From: Exiguobacterium aurantiacum DSM 6208
GTDB taxonomy: Bacteria > Bacillota > Bacilli > Exiguobacteriales > Exiguobacteriaceae
DNA: 64,000 bases
Direction: 5' to 3'
NCBI RefSeq assembly: GCF_000702585.1
Contig: NZ_JNIQ01000001.1
Coordinates: 1,617,001 to 1,681,000, forward strand
Under the pieces are notes generated by a model. It had not been told where the DNA came from. It ran no database searches and worked only from the letters and a program-made list of their open reading frames with translations. Numbering within the stretch: the first letter of the stretch is position 1; every line of letters begins with the position of its first letter. A program made the position numbers and the translations under genes. Shown piece after piece: positions 43,433 to 53,098 of this stretch.

Positions 43433-43816
43433 ATGAAACGTCATGAAGCACGCGAAAAAGCGATTCAAACGCTTTTTCAAATCGAAGTATCAAACCTTGA
43501 GGTAGAGGACGCGATCGAGTTCGCGCTCGACGGGACAGAGTCTGACCCGTTCTATGAACAACTCGTCACGGAGACGCTCGAGCATAAAGAAGAGATCGAC
43601 GCATTGCTCGTCGAGAACTTGAAGAACTGGCGCCTCGATCGACTCGGCAACGTCGAACGGACGATCCTCCGTATGGCGACGTATGAGTTGCTATACGTCG
43701 AAACGATTCCGGAGAGCGTCACGATCAACGAAGCGGTCGAACTTGCGAAGTCATTCGCTGACGAAGAAGCGGCGAAGCTCGTCAATGGCGTGCTCGGCAA
43801 CATTATTAAAGCGTAA
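43433..43816 (+). CDS. nusB: transcription antitermination factor NusB
   Basis: A 127-residue all-helical factor that binds boxA RNA with NusE (S10) in rRNA antitermination. The N-terminal basic motif RHEAREKAIQTLFQIE is the RNA-binding signature, and the C-terminal helices include the conserved NEAVELAKSF. Length is normal. AAAGGAG lies 11 bases before the ATG, and an extended -10 (TGCTAAACT, ending at 43397) precedes it. folD follows. Confidence 0.94.
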   Translation: MKRHEAREKAIQTLFQIEVSNLEVEDAIEFALDGTESDPFYEQLVTETLEHKEEIDALLVENLKNWRLDRLGNVERTILRMATYELLYVETIPESVTINEAVELAKSFADEEAAKLVNGVLGNIIKA

Positions 43817-43879
43817 ACAAACAGAGAGAAGACACCACACCAACTACAGAGAAACCTAACATAACGGGGGATGAGAGAG

Positions 43880-44716
43880 ATGGCAGTAGTGATCGACGGG
43901 AAACAAATCGCAACATCGTATCGGGAGACGTTGAAAGAGCGGGTAGCAGCACTTCGGAACAAAGGAATTGTCCCGAAACTGAAAGTCGTGTTAATCGGGG
44001 ACGACCCGGCCAGCCATAGTTATGTCCGTGGCAAAGAACGGGCGGCGACTGAAATTGGTATCGATTCTCAAGTGCTTCGATTCGACGAGACGATCTCGGA
44101 GCAGGAAATCCTCACCTTGATCGATTCGATGAATGAAGACGACGACTTGCACGGGATTCTCGTGCAGCTGCCACTACCGAAACATATCGATGAGAACCGC
44201 GTGATCATGCGCATCTCTCCTGAGAAAGACGTCGACGGGTTCCACCCCGAGAACGTCGGGAAAATGATGCTCGGCCTCGAGACGTTACTCCCTTGCACAC
44301 CGCACGGCATCCTTCACTTGGCGAAACTGCAGACGGACCTCGTCGGGAAACACGTCGTCGTCGTCGGCCGGAGCCAAATCGTCGGCAAACCGGTCGGGAT
44401 GCTGTTTTTGAACGAGTCTGCGACCGTCACGTATTGCCACTCGAAGACGGTCGACCTCGGGGCGATGACACGCCAAGCCGATATTTTGATCGTCGCCGTC
44501 GGTCGGGCCGGTCTCGTGACGAAAGACATGGTCAAACCGGGCGCCATCGTCATCGATGTTGGGGTCAATCGCGTCGACAACCGTCTCGTCGGAGATGTGG
44601 ATTATGAACAAGTTAAAGACGTAGCGGGTGCCATCACGCCGGTCCCTGGCGGTGTCGGTCCGATGACGATCACGATGCTCATGCACAATACGGTCGAGGT
44701 CGCGTCGCGTGGCTAA
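43880..44716 (+). CDS. folD: bifunctional methylenetetrahydrofolate dehydrogenase/cyclohydrolase
   Basis: A 278-residue enzyme that interconverts 5,10-methylene-THF and 10-formyl-THF with NADP. Visible motifs are the catalytic Lys in YVRGKERA, the folate loop VQLPLPKHI, DVDGFHPENVG, and the Rossmann motif VVGRSQIVGKPVG. The ATG at 43880 is preferred over one at 43871 because the GGGGG site is only one base from the latter. It overlaps xseA by 8 bases. Confidence 0.95.
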   Translation: MAVVIDGKQIATSYRETLKERVAALRNKGIVPKLKVVLIGDDPASHSYVRGKERAATEIGIDSQVLRFDETISEQEILTLIDSMNEDDDLHGILVQLPLPKHIDENRVIMRISPEKDVDGFHPENVGKMMLGLETLLPCTPHGILHLAKLQTDLVGKHVVVVGRSQIVGKPVGMLFLNESATVTYCHSKTVDLGAMTRQADILIVAVGRAGLVTKDMVKPGAIVIDVGVNRVDNRLVGDVDYEQVKDVAGAITPVPGGVGPMTITMLMHNTVEVASRG

Positions 44717-46058
44717 TCCGCTACCGGTATCTGAAGTCGTCCGTTATGTGAAACGTCAACTCGACGGCGATCCGGTATTGCAACAAGTCGCTGTCATCGG
44801 CGAAATTTCGAACTTCAAACGCTACGCTTCCGGGCACTGTTATTTCACGCTCAAGGATGAGTCGTCACGCATGAAGGCGATCATGTTCGCCCGAGATGCG
44901 AGAACGTTGACGTTCGACCCGACCGACGGGATGAGCGTCATCGTCGTCGCCCGGGTGACGATGTATGAGTCGACCGGGGACGTACAGCTGTACGTCGAGT
45001 TGATGCGTCAAGAAGGCGTCGGTCTCTTGTATGAACGCTATGAGGCCCGCAAACGTGAACTCGAGGCGAAAGGATGGTTCAGTAAGGAGCGGAAACGACC
45101 GCTTCCGGCTTTTCCTGAGCGAATCGGGATCGTCACCTCGCCAAAAGGGGCGGCCCTCCATGATATCGCGACGACGCTCAGACGACGTGCCCCGCATGTC
45201 GCGATCACGTTTGCCCCGGTCGCCGTTCAGGGAGACGCCTCGGCCATGCAAGTGGCGAACGCGATCCGGTGGATGAATGAGCGGACGGACTGTGACGTGT
45301 TGATCGTTGGCCGCGGGGGCGGCTCGATTGAAGAGCTATGGGCGTTCAATGAGGATGAGGTCGTTGAAGCGATATATGATTCGACGATTCCCGTCATCTC
45401 AGCCGTCGGGCATGAGACCGACTTCACGCTGTCAGACTTTGTCGCCGACGTCAGGGCGGCGACCCCGACAGCGGCAGCGGAGCTCGCGACGGCAACGATC
45501 GAGGCGCAACGAAAAGATGTGGAGCGATTGAGCACGGCGCTCACGCGTGTCGTGACGATGCAAATGACATCGCTAAAGGAACGGGTCGAACGGATGAAAA
45601 ACAGCTACGGCTTGAAATCGCCTCGCTACACGATCATGCAAAAACGCGAGCGGTTCGCCCAAGCCGAGATTCGGCTCGAACAAGGTGTCGTCAAACAAGT
45701 GACGAGCGTCAGGCATCGCCTTAGCTCCTCGACAAATCGTCTTGACGTCAAGAACTTGCTGCGAGTGTTCCGAATGCATGAGGACCGATTCCGACAGTAT
45801 GAAGGCCGGTTCGACCGCATCAAGCCGCTTGAGAGACCGACCGACCAGTTCGCCCGCATCGCGGGTCGACTGCAAGCTGTCAGTCCGCTCGCCGTCCTCG
45901 CAAGAGGGTATACGTTCATCGAGCAAGACGGCACGTATGTGAAAGATGTCAAACAACTACATGACGGCTTGGTGACGATCCGGTTTCGAGATGGTCACGC
46001 CGTCGCGGAAGTGAAGGAGAGACATGATGGCGAAGAAACAAGAACAACAGACGTTTGA
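44709..46058 (+). CDS. xseA: exodeoxyribonuclease VII large subunit
   Basis: A 449-residue nuclease subunit that degrades single-stranded DNA into small oligonucleotides together with XseB. An OB-fold (residues 1-110, with YFTLKDESSRM) binds DNA; the catalytic core (residues about 125-300) holds GRGGGSIEELWAFN and GHETDFTLSDFVAD; a coiled-coil tail follows. The GTG start overlaps the end of folD. It overlaps xseB by 35 bases, as usual for this pair. Confidence 0.94.
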   Translation: MANPLPVSEVVRYVKRQLDGDPVLQQVAVIGEISNFKRYASGHCYFTLKDESSRMKAIMFARDARTLTFDPTDGMSVIVVARVTMYESTGDVQLYVELMRQEGVGLLYERYEARKRELEAKGWFSKERKRPLPAFPERIGIVTSPKGAALHDIATTLRRRAPHVAITFAPVAVQGDASAMQVANAIRWMNERTDCDVLIVGRGGGSIEELWAFNEDEVVEAIYDSTIPVISAVGHETDFTLSDFVADVRAATPTAAAELATATIEAQRKDVERLSTALTRVVTMQMTSLKERVERMKNSYGLKSPRYTIMQKRERFAQAEIRLEQGVVKQVTSVRHRLSSSTNRLDVKNLLRVFRMHEDRFRQYEGRFDRIKPLERPTDQFARIAGRLQAVSPLAVLARGYTFIEQDGTYVKDVKQLHDGLVTIRFRDGHAVAEVKERHDGEETRTTDV

Positions 46059-46257
46059 GGCGGCACTCGCCCGTCTCGAAGAGATCGTCGCCCAACTCGA
46101 GGCGGGAGATGTCGCGCTCGAAGAGGCGATGACGCTTTATGAGGAAGGGGTCCGATTGTCGGCTCTATGCCAAGCGAAGCTCGCTGCGGCCGAGAAAAAG
46201 ATGGATGAGATTCTTGAACTTGATGGGACGCTTCGAGATAAAGGAGGCGCGTCATGA
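46024..46257 (+). CDS. xseB: exodeoxyribonuclease VII small subunit
   Basis: A 78-residue helical protein that wraps the coiled-coil tail of XseA. The family pattern FEAALARLEEIVAQLEAGDVALEEAM-type is intact, including the conserved Leu-Glu-x-Ile and Gly positions. The ATG (46024 or 46027) lies in the end of xseA behind AAGGAGAG. It overlaps ispA by 4 bases. Confidence 0.94.
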   Translation: MMAKKQEQQTFEAALARLEEIVAQLEAGDVALEEAMTLYEEGVRLSALCQAKLAAAEKKMDEILELDGTLRDKGGAS

Positions 46258-47132
46258 CACGACAAGCCTCCCTCACGCATTGGAAGCAAGAAGTCGAACG
46301 AGCGCTCGCTGCGTTCAACGAGCGTTCGGCGATGCCTGAGCGTCTCCATGACGCGATGACATATTCACTCGAGGCGGGTGGAAAACGGATTCGCCCGGCG
46401 CTCGTCTACGCCGTGCTCGAGACGTACGGCCGACCGCTCGCGCTCGGTCACGAAGTGGCGGCATCACTCGAGATGGTCCATACATATTCACTCATTCATG
46501 ACGATTTGCCGGCGATGGATGACGACGACGTCCGGCGCGGACGTCCGACGAACCATCGCCAGTTTGATGAGGCGACGGCGATTCTCGCTGGTGACGCCTT
46601 ATTGACCGATGCGTTCGCAATCCTCGCTCGGACCAACGCTTCTCCGGACAAGGTCGTCGCTTTGATCGCCTCGTTCAGTCGGGCGGCCGGGAGCCGTGGC
46701 ATGGTAGGCGGTCAGCTTGACGACATGCTCGCCGAAAAACAGAGCGGGGTCCTGCTCGAGACGCTCCAATCGATTCACGAGCGAAAGACGGGTGCCCTTC
46801 TCGTCTATGCACTCGAGGCAGGTGCCATCCTCGCCGATACGTCCCGGTCGGACCGGGAAGCGCTCCAAGCGTTCGGACGTCACCTCGGTATCGCGTTCCA
46901 AATTCAAGACGATATTTTAGACGTCGAAGGGGATGAGGCGCTCATCGGCAAGCGGGTCGGCTCAGACGAACAAAATGACAAGACGACATATCCGAAGCTT
47001 CTCGGTTTGGACGGGGCCAAAGCGGCGCTCGAACGTGAAGTGACGATGGCGGAGGCTGAACTTGCCTCTTTGTCAGTCGAGGCACCGTTATTACGGGCGC
47101 TCCTCGCCTTCGTCGTCGGACGCGATCACTGA
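46254..47132 (+). CDS. ispA: polyprenyl (farnesyl) diphosphate synthase
   Basis: A 292-residue prenyltransferase that joins isopentenyl diphosphate to allylic primers to give farnesyl diphosphate, used for undecaprenol, menaquinone and heme. The first Asp-rich motif lies in HDDLPAMDDDD near residue 84 and the second in QDDILD near residue 220. GGKRIRP near residue 43 binds isopentenyl diphosphate. Its ATG overlaps xseB. A hairpin terminator separates it from dxs, although both serve isoprenoid synthesis. Confidence 0.94.
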   Translation: MTRQASLTHWKQEVERALAAFNERSAMPERLHDAMTYSLEAGGKRIRPALVYAVLETYGRPLALGHEVAASLEMVHTYSLIHDDLPAMDDDDVRRGRPTNHRQFDEATAILAGDALLTDAFAILARTNASPDKVVALIASFSRAAGSRGMVGGQLDDMLAEKQSGVLLETLQSIHERKTGALLVYALEAGAILADTSRSDREALQAFGRHLGIAFQIQDDILDVEGDEALIGKRVGSDEQNDKTTYPKLLGLDGAKAALEREVTMAEAELASLSVEAPLLRALLAFVVGRDH

Positions 47133-47136
47133 CAGT

Positions 47137-47172
47137 GGTGACACGATAACACATCGTGTCACCTTTGTTTTT
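47137..47172 (+). terminator. terminator between ispA and dxs
   Basis: GGTGACACGAT (47137-47147) pairs with 47153-47163, then a T-rich run with one G. Confidence 0.8.
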
Positions 47173-47254
47173 GTGAATGTATGGCATCCTTGGACACATT
47201 CTTGTAAAATGTAAGGTACGAATCAGTAATAAGATAGGAGAAAGGATGGTCATC

Positions 47255-49144
47255 ATGGACTTGACATCCATTCAAGACCCGTCATTCCTGAAACGAATGT
47301 CGGTAACGGAGATGGAGGCGCTCAGCGCCTCCATCCGCCGGTTCTTGATTGAAAAATTGGCAGAAACGGGAGGGCATTTGGCGCCGAACCTCGGTGTCGT
47401 CGAGTTGACGCTCGCCCTGCACCGTGTATTCGACAGTCCGAACGACCAGCTCGTATGGGACGTAGGGCACCAAGCGTACGTCCACAAAATTTTGACAGGG
47501 CGGACGAAGCAGTTCGACACGCTCCGTCAATACAACGGTTTATGCGGCTTTCCGAAGCGTTGTGAGAGCGACCATGACGTCTGGGAGACAGGGCACAGCT
47601 CGACATCGCTCTCGGCGGCGATGGGAATTGCCATCGCCAACGAACTGAAAGGGTCAGAAGACCGTGCCATCGCCATCATCGGGGACGGGGCCCTCACCGG
47701 CGGGATGGCGCTTGAGGCGCTCAACCATATCGGTGCCGAGAAACAAAACGTGATCGTTATCTTGAACGACAACGAGATGTCGATCGCCCCGAACGTCGGC
47801 GCGATGCACAATATGCTCGGCCGGATGCGCGCGTCCCGCAAGCTGAAACATGCCCGCGAGGAAATCGAGTCGCTCATCAAGCACATCCCGATTGTCGGAG
47901 GACCGCTCGAACGAAGCGGGGAGCGCGTCAAAGACATGCTCAAATCGGCGCTCATCCCAGGAACGTTTTTTGAAGAACTCGGTTTCACGTACTTTGGACC
48001 GACGGACGGCCACGATTTGAAAGACCTTCTCGAGACGCTCGAGTATGCGAAGAAAATCGACGGACCGGTACTCGTCCACGTCATCACGAAAAAAGGCAAA
48101 GGATACCGTCCGGCCGAACTTGATGGTGTCGGTACGTGGCACGGCCTAGGGCCTTACAAGATCGAATCAGGGGAAGTCATCAAAGGCAAAGTGAAAGGTC
48201 CGAGCTATTCGAAAGTCGTCGCTGAGACGATCACGAAAGTGGCTGAGTCGGACGAGCGTGTGACACTTATCACGCCAGCGATGAGTGTCGGCTCGAAACT
48301 CGACTGCTTCAACGCCAAGTTCCCAGAACGCATGTTTGACGTCGGCATCGCCGAACAGCACGCGGTGACACTTGCTGGCGGTCAGGCGACGCAAGGGCTG
48401 AAGCCGGTCGTATCGATTTATTCGACGTTCTTCCAACGCGCCTACGACCAACTCGTCCACGACATTTGCCGTCAAAACTTGAACGTCGTCTTCACGATTG
48501 ACCGGTCCGGACTCGTCGGTGCGGACGGAGAGACGCACCAAGGCGTGTTCGATATCGCCTTCATGCGCCACGTGCCGAACATCCGGATCTTGATGGCGAA
48601 AGATGAAGCCGAACTGCAAGGTCTCGTCTATTCGGCGCTCCGTTACGACGAAGGCCCGATCGCGATCCGCTTCCCAAGAGGAGAAGGAATCGGTGTCCCT
48701 ATGAGCGACACGCTTCAAGAACTCCCGTTAGACGTATGGGAAGTCGAGGCAGAAGGGACGGACGTCGCCATTTTGACGTTCGGTCCTCAAGTGCAAGACG
48801 CGCTTGAAGTTCGGTCGCTGTTAGAAGGACAATTGAGTGTCCGTGTCATCAACTGTCGGACGATCAAACCGCTCGACGACGTCATGCTCACTTCGCTCTA
48901 CGAAGAAGGCATCCCGCTCGTGACACTCGAAGAGGCGGTGCTCGCCGGTGGATTCGGCAGCAGCGTCCTCGAACACGCCAGCGATGCGAGACAGTTCCCG
49001 CGTGTACTGCGACTCGGCATCCCGGATCGTTACATCGAGCACGGCGGCGTCAACCAACTGCTTGAAGAGATTGGGCTCAGACCGTCACAAATCGCCGAAT
49101 CGGTACAACAATTCGTCCAAGTGACAAATCGACAGAATGTGTGA
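47255..49144 (+). CDS. dxs: 1-deoxy-D-xylulose-5-phosphate synthase
   Basis: A 629-residue thiamine diphosphate enzyme, the first step of the MEP isoprenoid pathway, joining pyruvate and glyceraldehyde 3-phosphate. The ThDP motif begins at GDGALTGG near residue 150, the N-terminal GHLAPNLG contains the active-site His, and [10 protein letters not shown] lies near residue 370. The ATG at 47255 gives the same N-terminus as the Bacillus enzyme ([15 protein letters not shown]); ATG at 47246 is the alternative. tlyA follows after 6 bases. Confidence 0.95.
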   Translation: MDLTSIQDPSFLKRMSVTEMEALSASIRRFLIEKLAETGGHLAPNLGVVELTLALHRVFDSPNDQLVWDVGHQAYVHKILTGRTKQFDTLRQYNGLCGFPKRCESDHDVWETGHSSTSLSAAMGIAIANELKGSEDRAIAIIGDGALTGGMALEALNHIGAEKQNVIVILNDNEMSIAPNVGAMHNMLGRMRASRKLKHAREEIESLIKHIPIVGGPLERSGERVKDMLKSALIPGTFFEELGFTYFGPTDGHDLKDLLETLEYAKKIDGPVLVHVITKKGKGYRPAELDGVGTWHGLGPYKIESGEVIKGKVKGPSYSKVVAETITKVAESDERVTLITPAMSVGSKLDCFNAKFPERMFDVGIAEQHAVTLAGGQATQGLKPVVSIYSTFFQRAYDQLVHDICRQNLNVVFTIDRSGLVGADGETHQGVFDIAFMRHVPNIRILMAKDEAELQGLVYSALRYDEGPIAIRFPRGEGIGVPMSDTLQELPLDVWEVEAEGTDVAILTFGPQVQDALEVRSLLEGQLSVRVINCRTIKPLDDVMLTSLYEEGIPLVTLEEAVLAGGFGSSVLEHASDARQFPRVLRLGIPDRYIEHGGVNQLLEEIGLRPSQIAESVQQFVQVTNRQNV

Positions 49145-49150
49145 GGAACT

Positions 49151-49972
49151 ATGGAAAAACGAAAGAAAACTAGATTAGACGTATTGCTCGTCGACCGCGG
49201 ATTAGCGGAAACGAGAGAAAAAGCGAAACGGGCCGTCATGGCCGGTCTCGTCTTTAGTGGGACGGAACGGCTCGATAAGGCGGGCGATAAAGTGTTCGAT
49301 GACATCCCGCTCGAAGTGAAAGGTCAAGTCATCCCTTACGTCGGTCGGGGCGGGCTCAAGCTTGAAAAAGCGCTCGCCGTGTTCCCGCTCGATGTGAACG
49401 AGAAAGTCGGGATCGACATCGGATCCTCGACCGGCGGCTTCACCGACTGTGCCCTTCAAAATGGCGCGCGCCAGATGTATGCGGTCGATGTCGGCTATAA
49501 TCAACTCGCTTGGAAACTCCGTAGCGACGAACGCGTCGTCGTCATGGAACGGATGAATTTCCGTCATGCGACGCCAGACCAATTCGAGGTCGCGCCCGAT
49601 TTCGCGACGATTGACGTCTCGTTCATCTCGCTGCGGTTGATGATTCCGCCGCTCAAGCATATCTTGAAACCTGACGGCGTCGTCATGGCCCTCGTCAAGC
49701 CACAGTTCGAGGCCGGTAAAGCCGACGTCGGTAAAAAAGGCATCGTCCGCGACCGGACCGTCCACGAACGGGTCGCCGCTGACATGGTCCGTTATTTTGC
49801 TTCCGAAGGGTTCCACGTCGAAGGGCTCGACTTCTCGCCAATCACCGGAGGCGACGGAAACATCGAATTTCTGTTGTTCGCCCGTTTCACCGGTGTCGGT
49901 GGGGTCGACCCGGCGCTCGACGTGTCCGCGGTCATCGACGCCGCTCATACCCAATTGAAGAAGAACGCATGA
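49151..49972 (+). CDS. tlyA: TlyA family rRNA methyltransferase (S4 and FtsJ domains)
   Basis: A 273-residue protein. An N-terminal S4 RNA-binding domain (residues about 5-65, RLDVLLVDRGLAETREKAKRAV) is joined to an FtsJ-like methyltransferase with the SAM loop DIGSSTGGFTD near residue 94. TlyA proteins methylate ribose of rRNA cytidines in mycobacteria; the bacillar relative YqxC is less studied. It lies between dxs and argR, as in B. subtilis, and ends at a palindromic terminator. Confidence 0.9.
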   Translation: MEKRKKTRLDVLLVDRGLAETREKAKRAVMAGLVFSGTERLDKAGDKVFDDIPLEVKGQVIPYVGRGGLKLEKALAVFPLDVNEKVGIDIGSSTGGFTDCALQNGARQMYAVDVGYNQLAWKLRSDERVVVMERMNFRHATPDQFEVAPDFATIDVSFISLRLMIPPLKHILKPDGVVMALVKPQFEAGKADVGKKGIVRDRTVHERVAADMVRYFASEGFHVEGLDFSPITGGDGNIEFLLFARFTGVGGVDPALDVSAVIDAAHTQLKKNA

Positions 49973-50004
49973 CCTGCAGACGAATTCGTCTGCAGGCTTT
50001 TTTT
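49973..50004 (+). terminator. terminator of dxs-tlyA
   Basis: A perfect 24-base palindrome (49973-49996) starts directly after the stop codon and is followed by a T run. Confidence 0.9.
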
Positions 50005-50119
50005 ATAAGCGAACGAAGCGGGGGACGAGTGATTTCATCTTTCGAAAGCTAGACCTTTTTTCGACAATACTTTAGAATGAACATGAGTATGTGAAACGGA
50101 AAAAGAGGTGTCAGCCAGG

Positions 50120-50569
50120 ATGAACAAAGGACAGCGCTTGATTAAAATTCGTGAGATCGTCACAAATCGTGAAGTCGAGACGCAAGACGAACTCGTGGAC
50201 GAGTTGCATCGCGCCGGGTATCCGGTGACGCAGGCGACCGTGTCGCGAGACATTAAAGAATTGCATCTCGTGAAAGTGCCGCTCAACGATGGACGCTATA
50301 AGTATAGTCTCCCCGCCGACCAACGCTTCAATCCATACGGAAAGATGAAACGGATTTTAGGGGACAGCTTCGTCTCGGTCGATTCGGCCCAAAACTTGGT
50401 CGTCATGAAAGTGTTGCCTGGCAATGCCGATGCGATCGGCGTCTTGATCGACCATTTGTCGTGGGACGAATTGATCGGCACGGTATGCGGTGACGATACG
50501 ATCTTGATGATCGCCCGCGATGAGCGGCAAGCGAAGCAAATCATCGAACGACTACTCGGAATGTTATGA
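50120..50569 (+). CDS. argR: arginine repressor/activator ArgR (AhrC)
   Basis: A 149-residue regulator of arginine synthesis and breakdown. The winged helix is in residues 1-70 (recognition part [13 protein letters not shown]), and the C-terminal domain forms hexamers and binds arginine, with the conserved CGDDTILMI motif. The ATG at 50120 matches the family and follows GAGGTG by 9 bases; a GTG 12 bases earlier is less likely. It is close to recN, as usual in Firmicutes. Confidence 0.94.
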   Translation: MNKGQRLIKIREIVTNREVETQDELVDELHRAGYPVTQATVSRDIKELHLVKVPLNDGRYKYSLPADQRFNPYGKMKRILGDSFVSVDSAQNLVVMKVLPGNADAIGVLIDHLSWDELIGTVCGDDTILMIARDERQAKQIIERLLGML

Positions 50570-50582
50570 GGTGAATGAACGT

Positions 50583-52280
50583 ATGCTAGCAGAACTGTCG
50601 ATCAAACAATTTGCAATCATCGATGAGTTGAACATCGCGTTCAATCGAGGGATGACGGTGCTTACCGGGGAAACGGGCGCAGGAAAGTCGATCTTGCTCG
50701 ACGCGATCGGTTTGCTCGTCGGTGGACGAGGCTCGAGTGAGTTCGTCCGGTACGGTCAAGACAAGGCGGAGATCGAAGGACTGTTCATCGTCGAAGCCGG
50801 ACATCCGATCATTGAAGCGGCTCAACAGTACGGCATCGACATCGAGGATGGGACGGTCATCTTGCGCCGAGATTTACATAGCAGCGGGAAGAGTGTCTGT
50901 CGCGTCAACGGGAAGATGATGCCACTCTCGACGTTACGAGAGCTAGGTCGTCTCCTCGTCGACATCCACGGACAACATGAGCATCAACATTTGATGGACG
51001 CCGAATATCACCTCGGTATTTTGGACAACTTTGCCGAGGGGGAAGTGACCCCGCTGCTTGAACAGTATCGGGAAGCTTACGCCGCCTACAACGCCGTCGC
51101 GACCGAATTGAAACGGCTCAGTCAAAGCGAGCAAGAGCTGGCGCAACGGATGGACCTGTTGTCGTTCCAAACGAATGAGATTGAGGCGGCAGAACTAAAA
51201 ATCGGCGAAGAGCAAGCGCTCACAGAAGAACGAGATGAACTCGCAAACTTCGAACGGATCCACCAACACGTCCGACTCTCTTATGAGGCTGTCGCGGACG
51301 AGTCGAGAGGCCTCGATCAAATCGGCATGGCGATGCGTGAGATGGAAGAAGCGTCGACGTTATCATCTTCGCTCCAACCGATGGCCGAGACGATTTCAAA
51401 CGCCTATTTCATGCTCGAAGATGCGAAGTTCCAGCTTCGGGACCAGCTCGATTCACTCGAGTTTGATCCGATTCGACTGGATGAAATCGAGACGCGTCTC
51501 GCCTTGTTCCAACAGTTGAAACGGAAATACGGGGCGACGATCGACGAGGTCATCACCTACGGGGAAAAAGTAGCGGACGAGTTAAAATCGATGACGAATC
51601 GGGAAGAACATCTTCAAGAACTAACCGACCGGCTCGCCGAGCTCGAGACGAGCGTGCGCGAGAACGGACTTGCCCTGTCAGCAGCTAGGAAACGAGCCGC
51701 CACTGACTTAGAGCAGGCGATTCATCGTGAGCTACAAGAGCTGTACATGGAAAAGACACGGTTCGAAGTCCGTTTCAAAGAGAGCGGCTACAGGGCGGAC
51801 GGGCTAGACCAAGTCGAGTTTTATATGATGACGAACGTCGGAGAGCCGTTTAAACCACTGGCGAAAGTCGCCTCGGGCGGAGAATTGTCACGCGTCATGC
51901 TCGCCTTGAAATCGATTTTCTCACGGACGGTCGGGGTCGCCTCGATTATCTTTGATGAAGTCGATACGGGTGTGTCAGGCCGCGTCGCCCAAGCGATGGG
52001 TGAGAAAATTTTCCGTCTTTCGGTCGGCTCCCAAGTGCTCTGCATCACCCATTTGGCACAAGTGGCCGCGATGGCCGATCAGCACTTGTACATCACGAAG
52101 TCAGAGACCGACGAGCGCACGAAGACGAACGTGAGCGCTCTCGACCGGTCTGAGCGCATCGACGAACTCGGACGGATGATTGCCGGGGCGCAAATGACGG
52201 AGTTGACGAAACAGCATGTGGAGGAACTGCTCGACATGTCCCTCCAACTAAAACGGAAGTTCATCGAAGGGGTGTCTTAA
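50583..52280 (+). CDS. recN: DNA repair ATPase RecN
   Basis: A 565-residue SMC-like protein that acts early at DNA double-strand breaks. Walker A is GETGAGKS near residue 30, the central part is coiled coil (residues about 160-370), the signature is in VASGGELSRVML, and Walker B is IIFDEVDTG near residue 460. The ATG at 50583 has GAGGTGA 8 bases upstream; longer in-frame versions run into argR. spo0A begins immediately after the stop codon. Confidence 0.95.
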   Translation: MLAELSIKQFAIIDELNIAFNRGMTVLTGETGAGKSILLDAIGLLVGGRGSSEFVRYGQDKAEIEGLFIVEAGHPIIEAAQQYGIDIEDGTVILRRDLHSSGKSVCRVNGKMMPLSTLRELGRLLVDIHGQHEHQHLMDAEYHLGILDNFAEGEVTPLLEQYREAYAAYNAVATELKRLSQSEQELAQRMDLLSFQTNEIEAAELKIGEEQALTEERDELANFERIHQHVRLSYEAVADESRGLDQIGMAMREMEEASTLSSSLQPMAETISNAYFMLEDAKFQLRDQLDSLEFDPIRLDEIETRLALFQQLKRKYGATIDEVITYGEKVADELKSMTNREEHLQELTDRLAELETSVRENGLALSAARKRAATDLEQAIHRELQELYMEKTRFEVRFKESGYRADGLDQVEFYMMTNVGEPFKPLAKVASGGELSRVMLALKSIFSRTVGVASIIFDEVDTGVSGRVAQAMGEKIFRLSVGSQVLCITHLAQVAAMADQHLYITKSETDERTKTNVSALDRSERIDELGRMIAGAQMTELTKQHVEELLDMSLQLKRKFIEGVS

Positions 52281-53012
52281 TTGATTACATTATGCATCGC
52301 GGACGACAATCGAGAAATCGTCGATTTGTTGACCCGCCAACTAGAGACCGAGACTGATTTGAAGGTCGTCGGGACCGCCTTTGACGGCGAGGCGTGCCTA
52401 GACGTCGTCAAGACACACCAACCAGACGTGTTGTTGCTAGACATCATCATGCCTCATCTCGACGGGATTGGGGTGCTCGAACGGCTTCAGGACGAGATGG
52501 ACAAAGGGAAGCCTGAAGTCATCATGCTCAGCGCGTTCGGGAAAGACGAGGTCACGAAGCAAGCCGTCCAACTCGGCGCTTCTTACTTCCTCGTCAAACC
52601 GTTCAACATCCAGCAATTGATCGCCAAGATCCGTGAGCTCGCTGCCGGATCGAACCGTGAGTTCGAGGCGATGTCGCCGGAAGAACTCGATATTTCGCTC
52701 TTATTGCAACAGCTCGGCATCTCGCCGCGCATCAAAGGGTTCAAGTATATCCGTCAAGCGGTCATCTATGTCCGGGAACGCCAAGAGTTGCTCGGTCTGA
52801 TCACGAAAGAGCTTTACCCGATGATCGCCAAAGAACACGAGACGACGTCGTCTCGGGTCGAGCGGGCGATGCGCCACGCCATCAAGACGGCGTGGGAGAA
52901 CGGCATGCGTGACCACGAGATGTTCAACGGACGACCGGAACGTGAGCGCAGCCCGAAAAACTCAGAATTCATTTCCTATTTCGTCACCTACCAATCGTTT
53001 AAGCATCAGTAA
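52281..53012 (+). CDS. spo0A: response regulator Spo0A
   Basis: A 243-residue regulator. The receiver domain (residues 1-120) has the acidic pair DD at 9-10, the phosphorylation site Asp in LLLDIIMP near residue 54, and Lys in FLVKPF. The C-terminal Spo0A domain keeps the DNA-recognition helix TSSRVERAMRHAI. In Bacillus it controls sporulation, biofilm and competence genes. Here spoIVB, normally between recN and spo0A, is missing, so the role is probably non-sporulation. The TTG start directly follows the recN stop; AAGGGGTG serves as binding site. Confidence 0.92.
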   Translation: MITLCIADDNREIVDLLTRQLETETDLKVVGTAFDGEACLDVVKTHQPDVLLLDIIMPHLDGIGVLERLQDEMDKGKPEVIMLSAFGKDEVTKQAVQLGASYFLVKPFNIQQLIAKIRELAAGSNREFEAMSPEELDISLLLQQLGISPRIKGFKYIRQAVIYVRERQELLGLITKELYPMIAKEHETTSSRVERAMRHAIKTAWENGMRDHEMFNGRPERERSPKNSEFISYFVTYQSFKHQ

Positions 53013-53018
53013 TGAGGG

Positions 53019-53045
53019 AATCAGGGGAAACCCTGATTTTCTTTT
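53019..53045 (+). terminator. terminator of recN-spo0A
   Basis: AATCAGGG (53019-53026) pairs with 53031-53038 around a GAAA tetraloop, followed by T-rich sequence. Confidence 0.85.
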
Positions 53046-53055
53046 ACAATGTGAA

Positions 53056-53069
53056 AGAAAGCGCTTGCA
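53056..53069 (+). promoter_or_regulatory. cre (CcpA site) at the promoter of the structured RNA
   Basis: AGAAAGCGCTTGCA matches the consensus TGWAARCGYTWNCW at 13 of 14 positions. It overlaps the -35 region of the following promoter, so carbon catabolite repression is likely. Confidence 0.65.
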
Positions 53070-53083
53070 ATCCACCGGGTTCT

Positions 53084-53092
53084 TGTTATAAT
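53084..53092 (+). promoter_or_regulatory. extended -10 promoter of the structured RNA
   Basis: TGTTATAAT is a perfect extended -10 (TGnTATAAT). A -35-like CTTGCA lies 16 bases upstream. Transcription should start near 53099. Confidence 0.7.
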
Positions 53093-53098
53093 AAAGGT

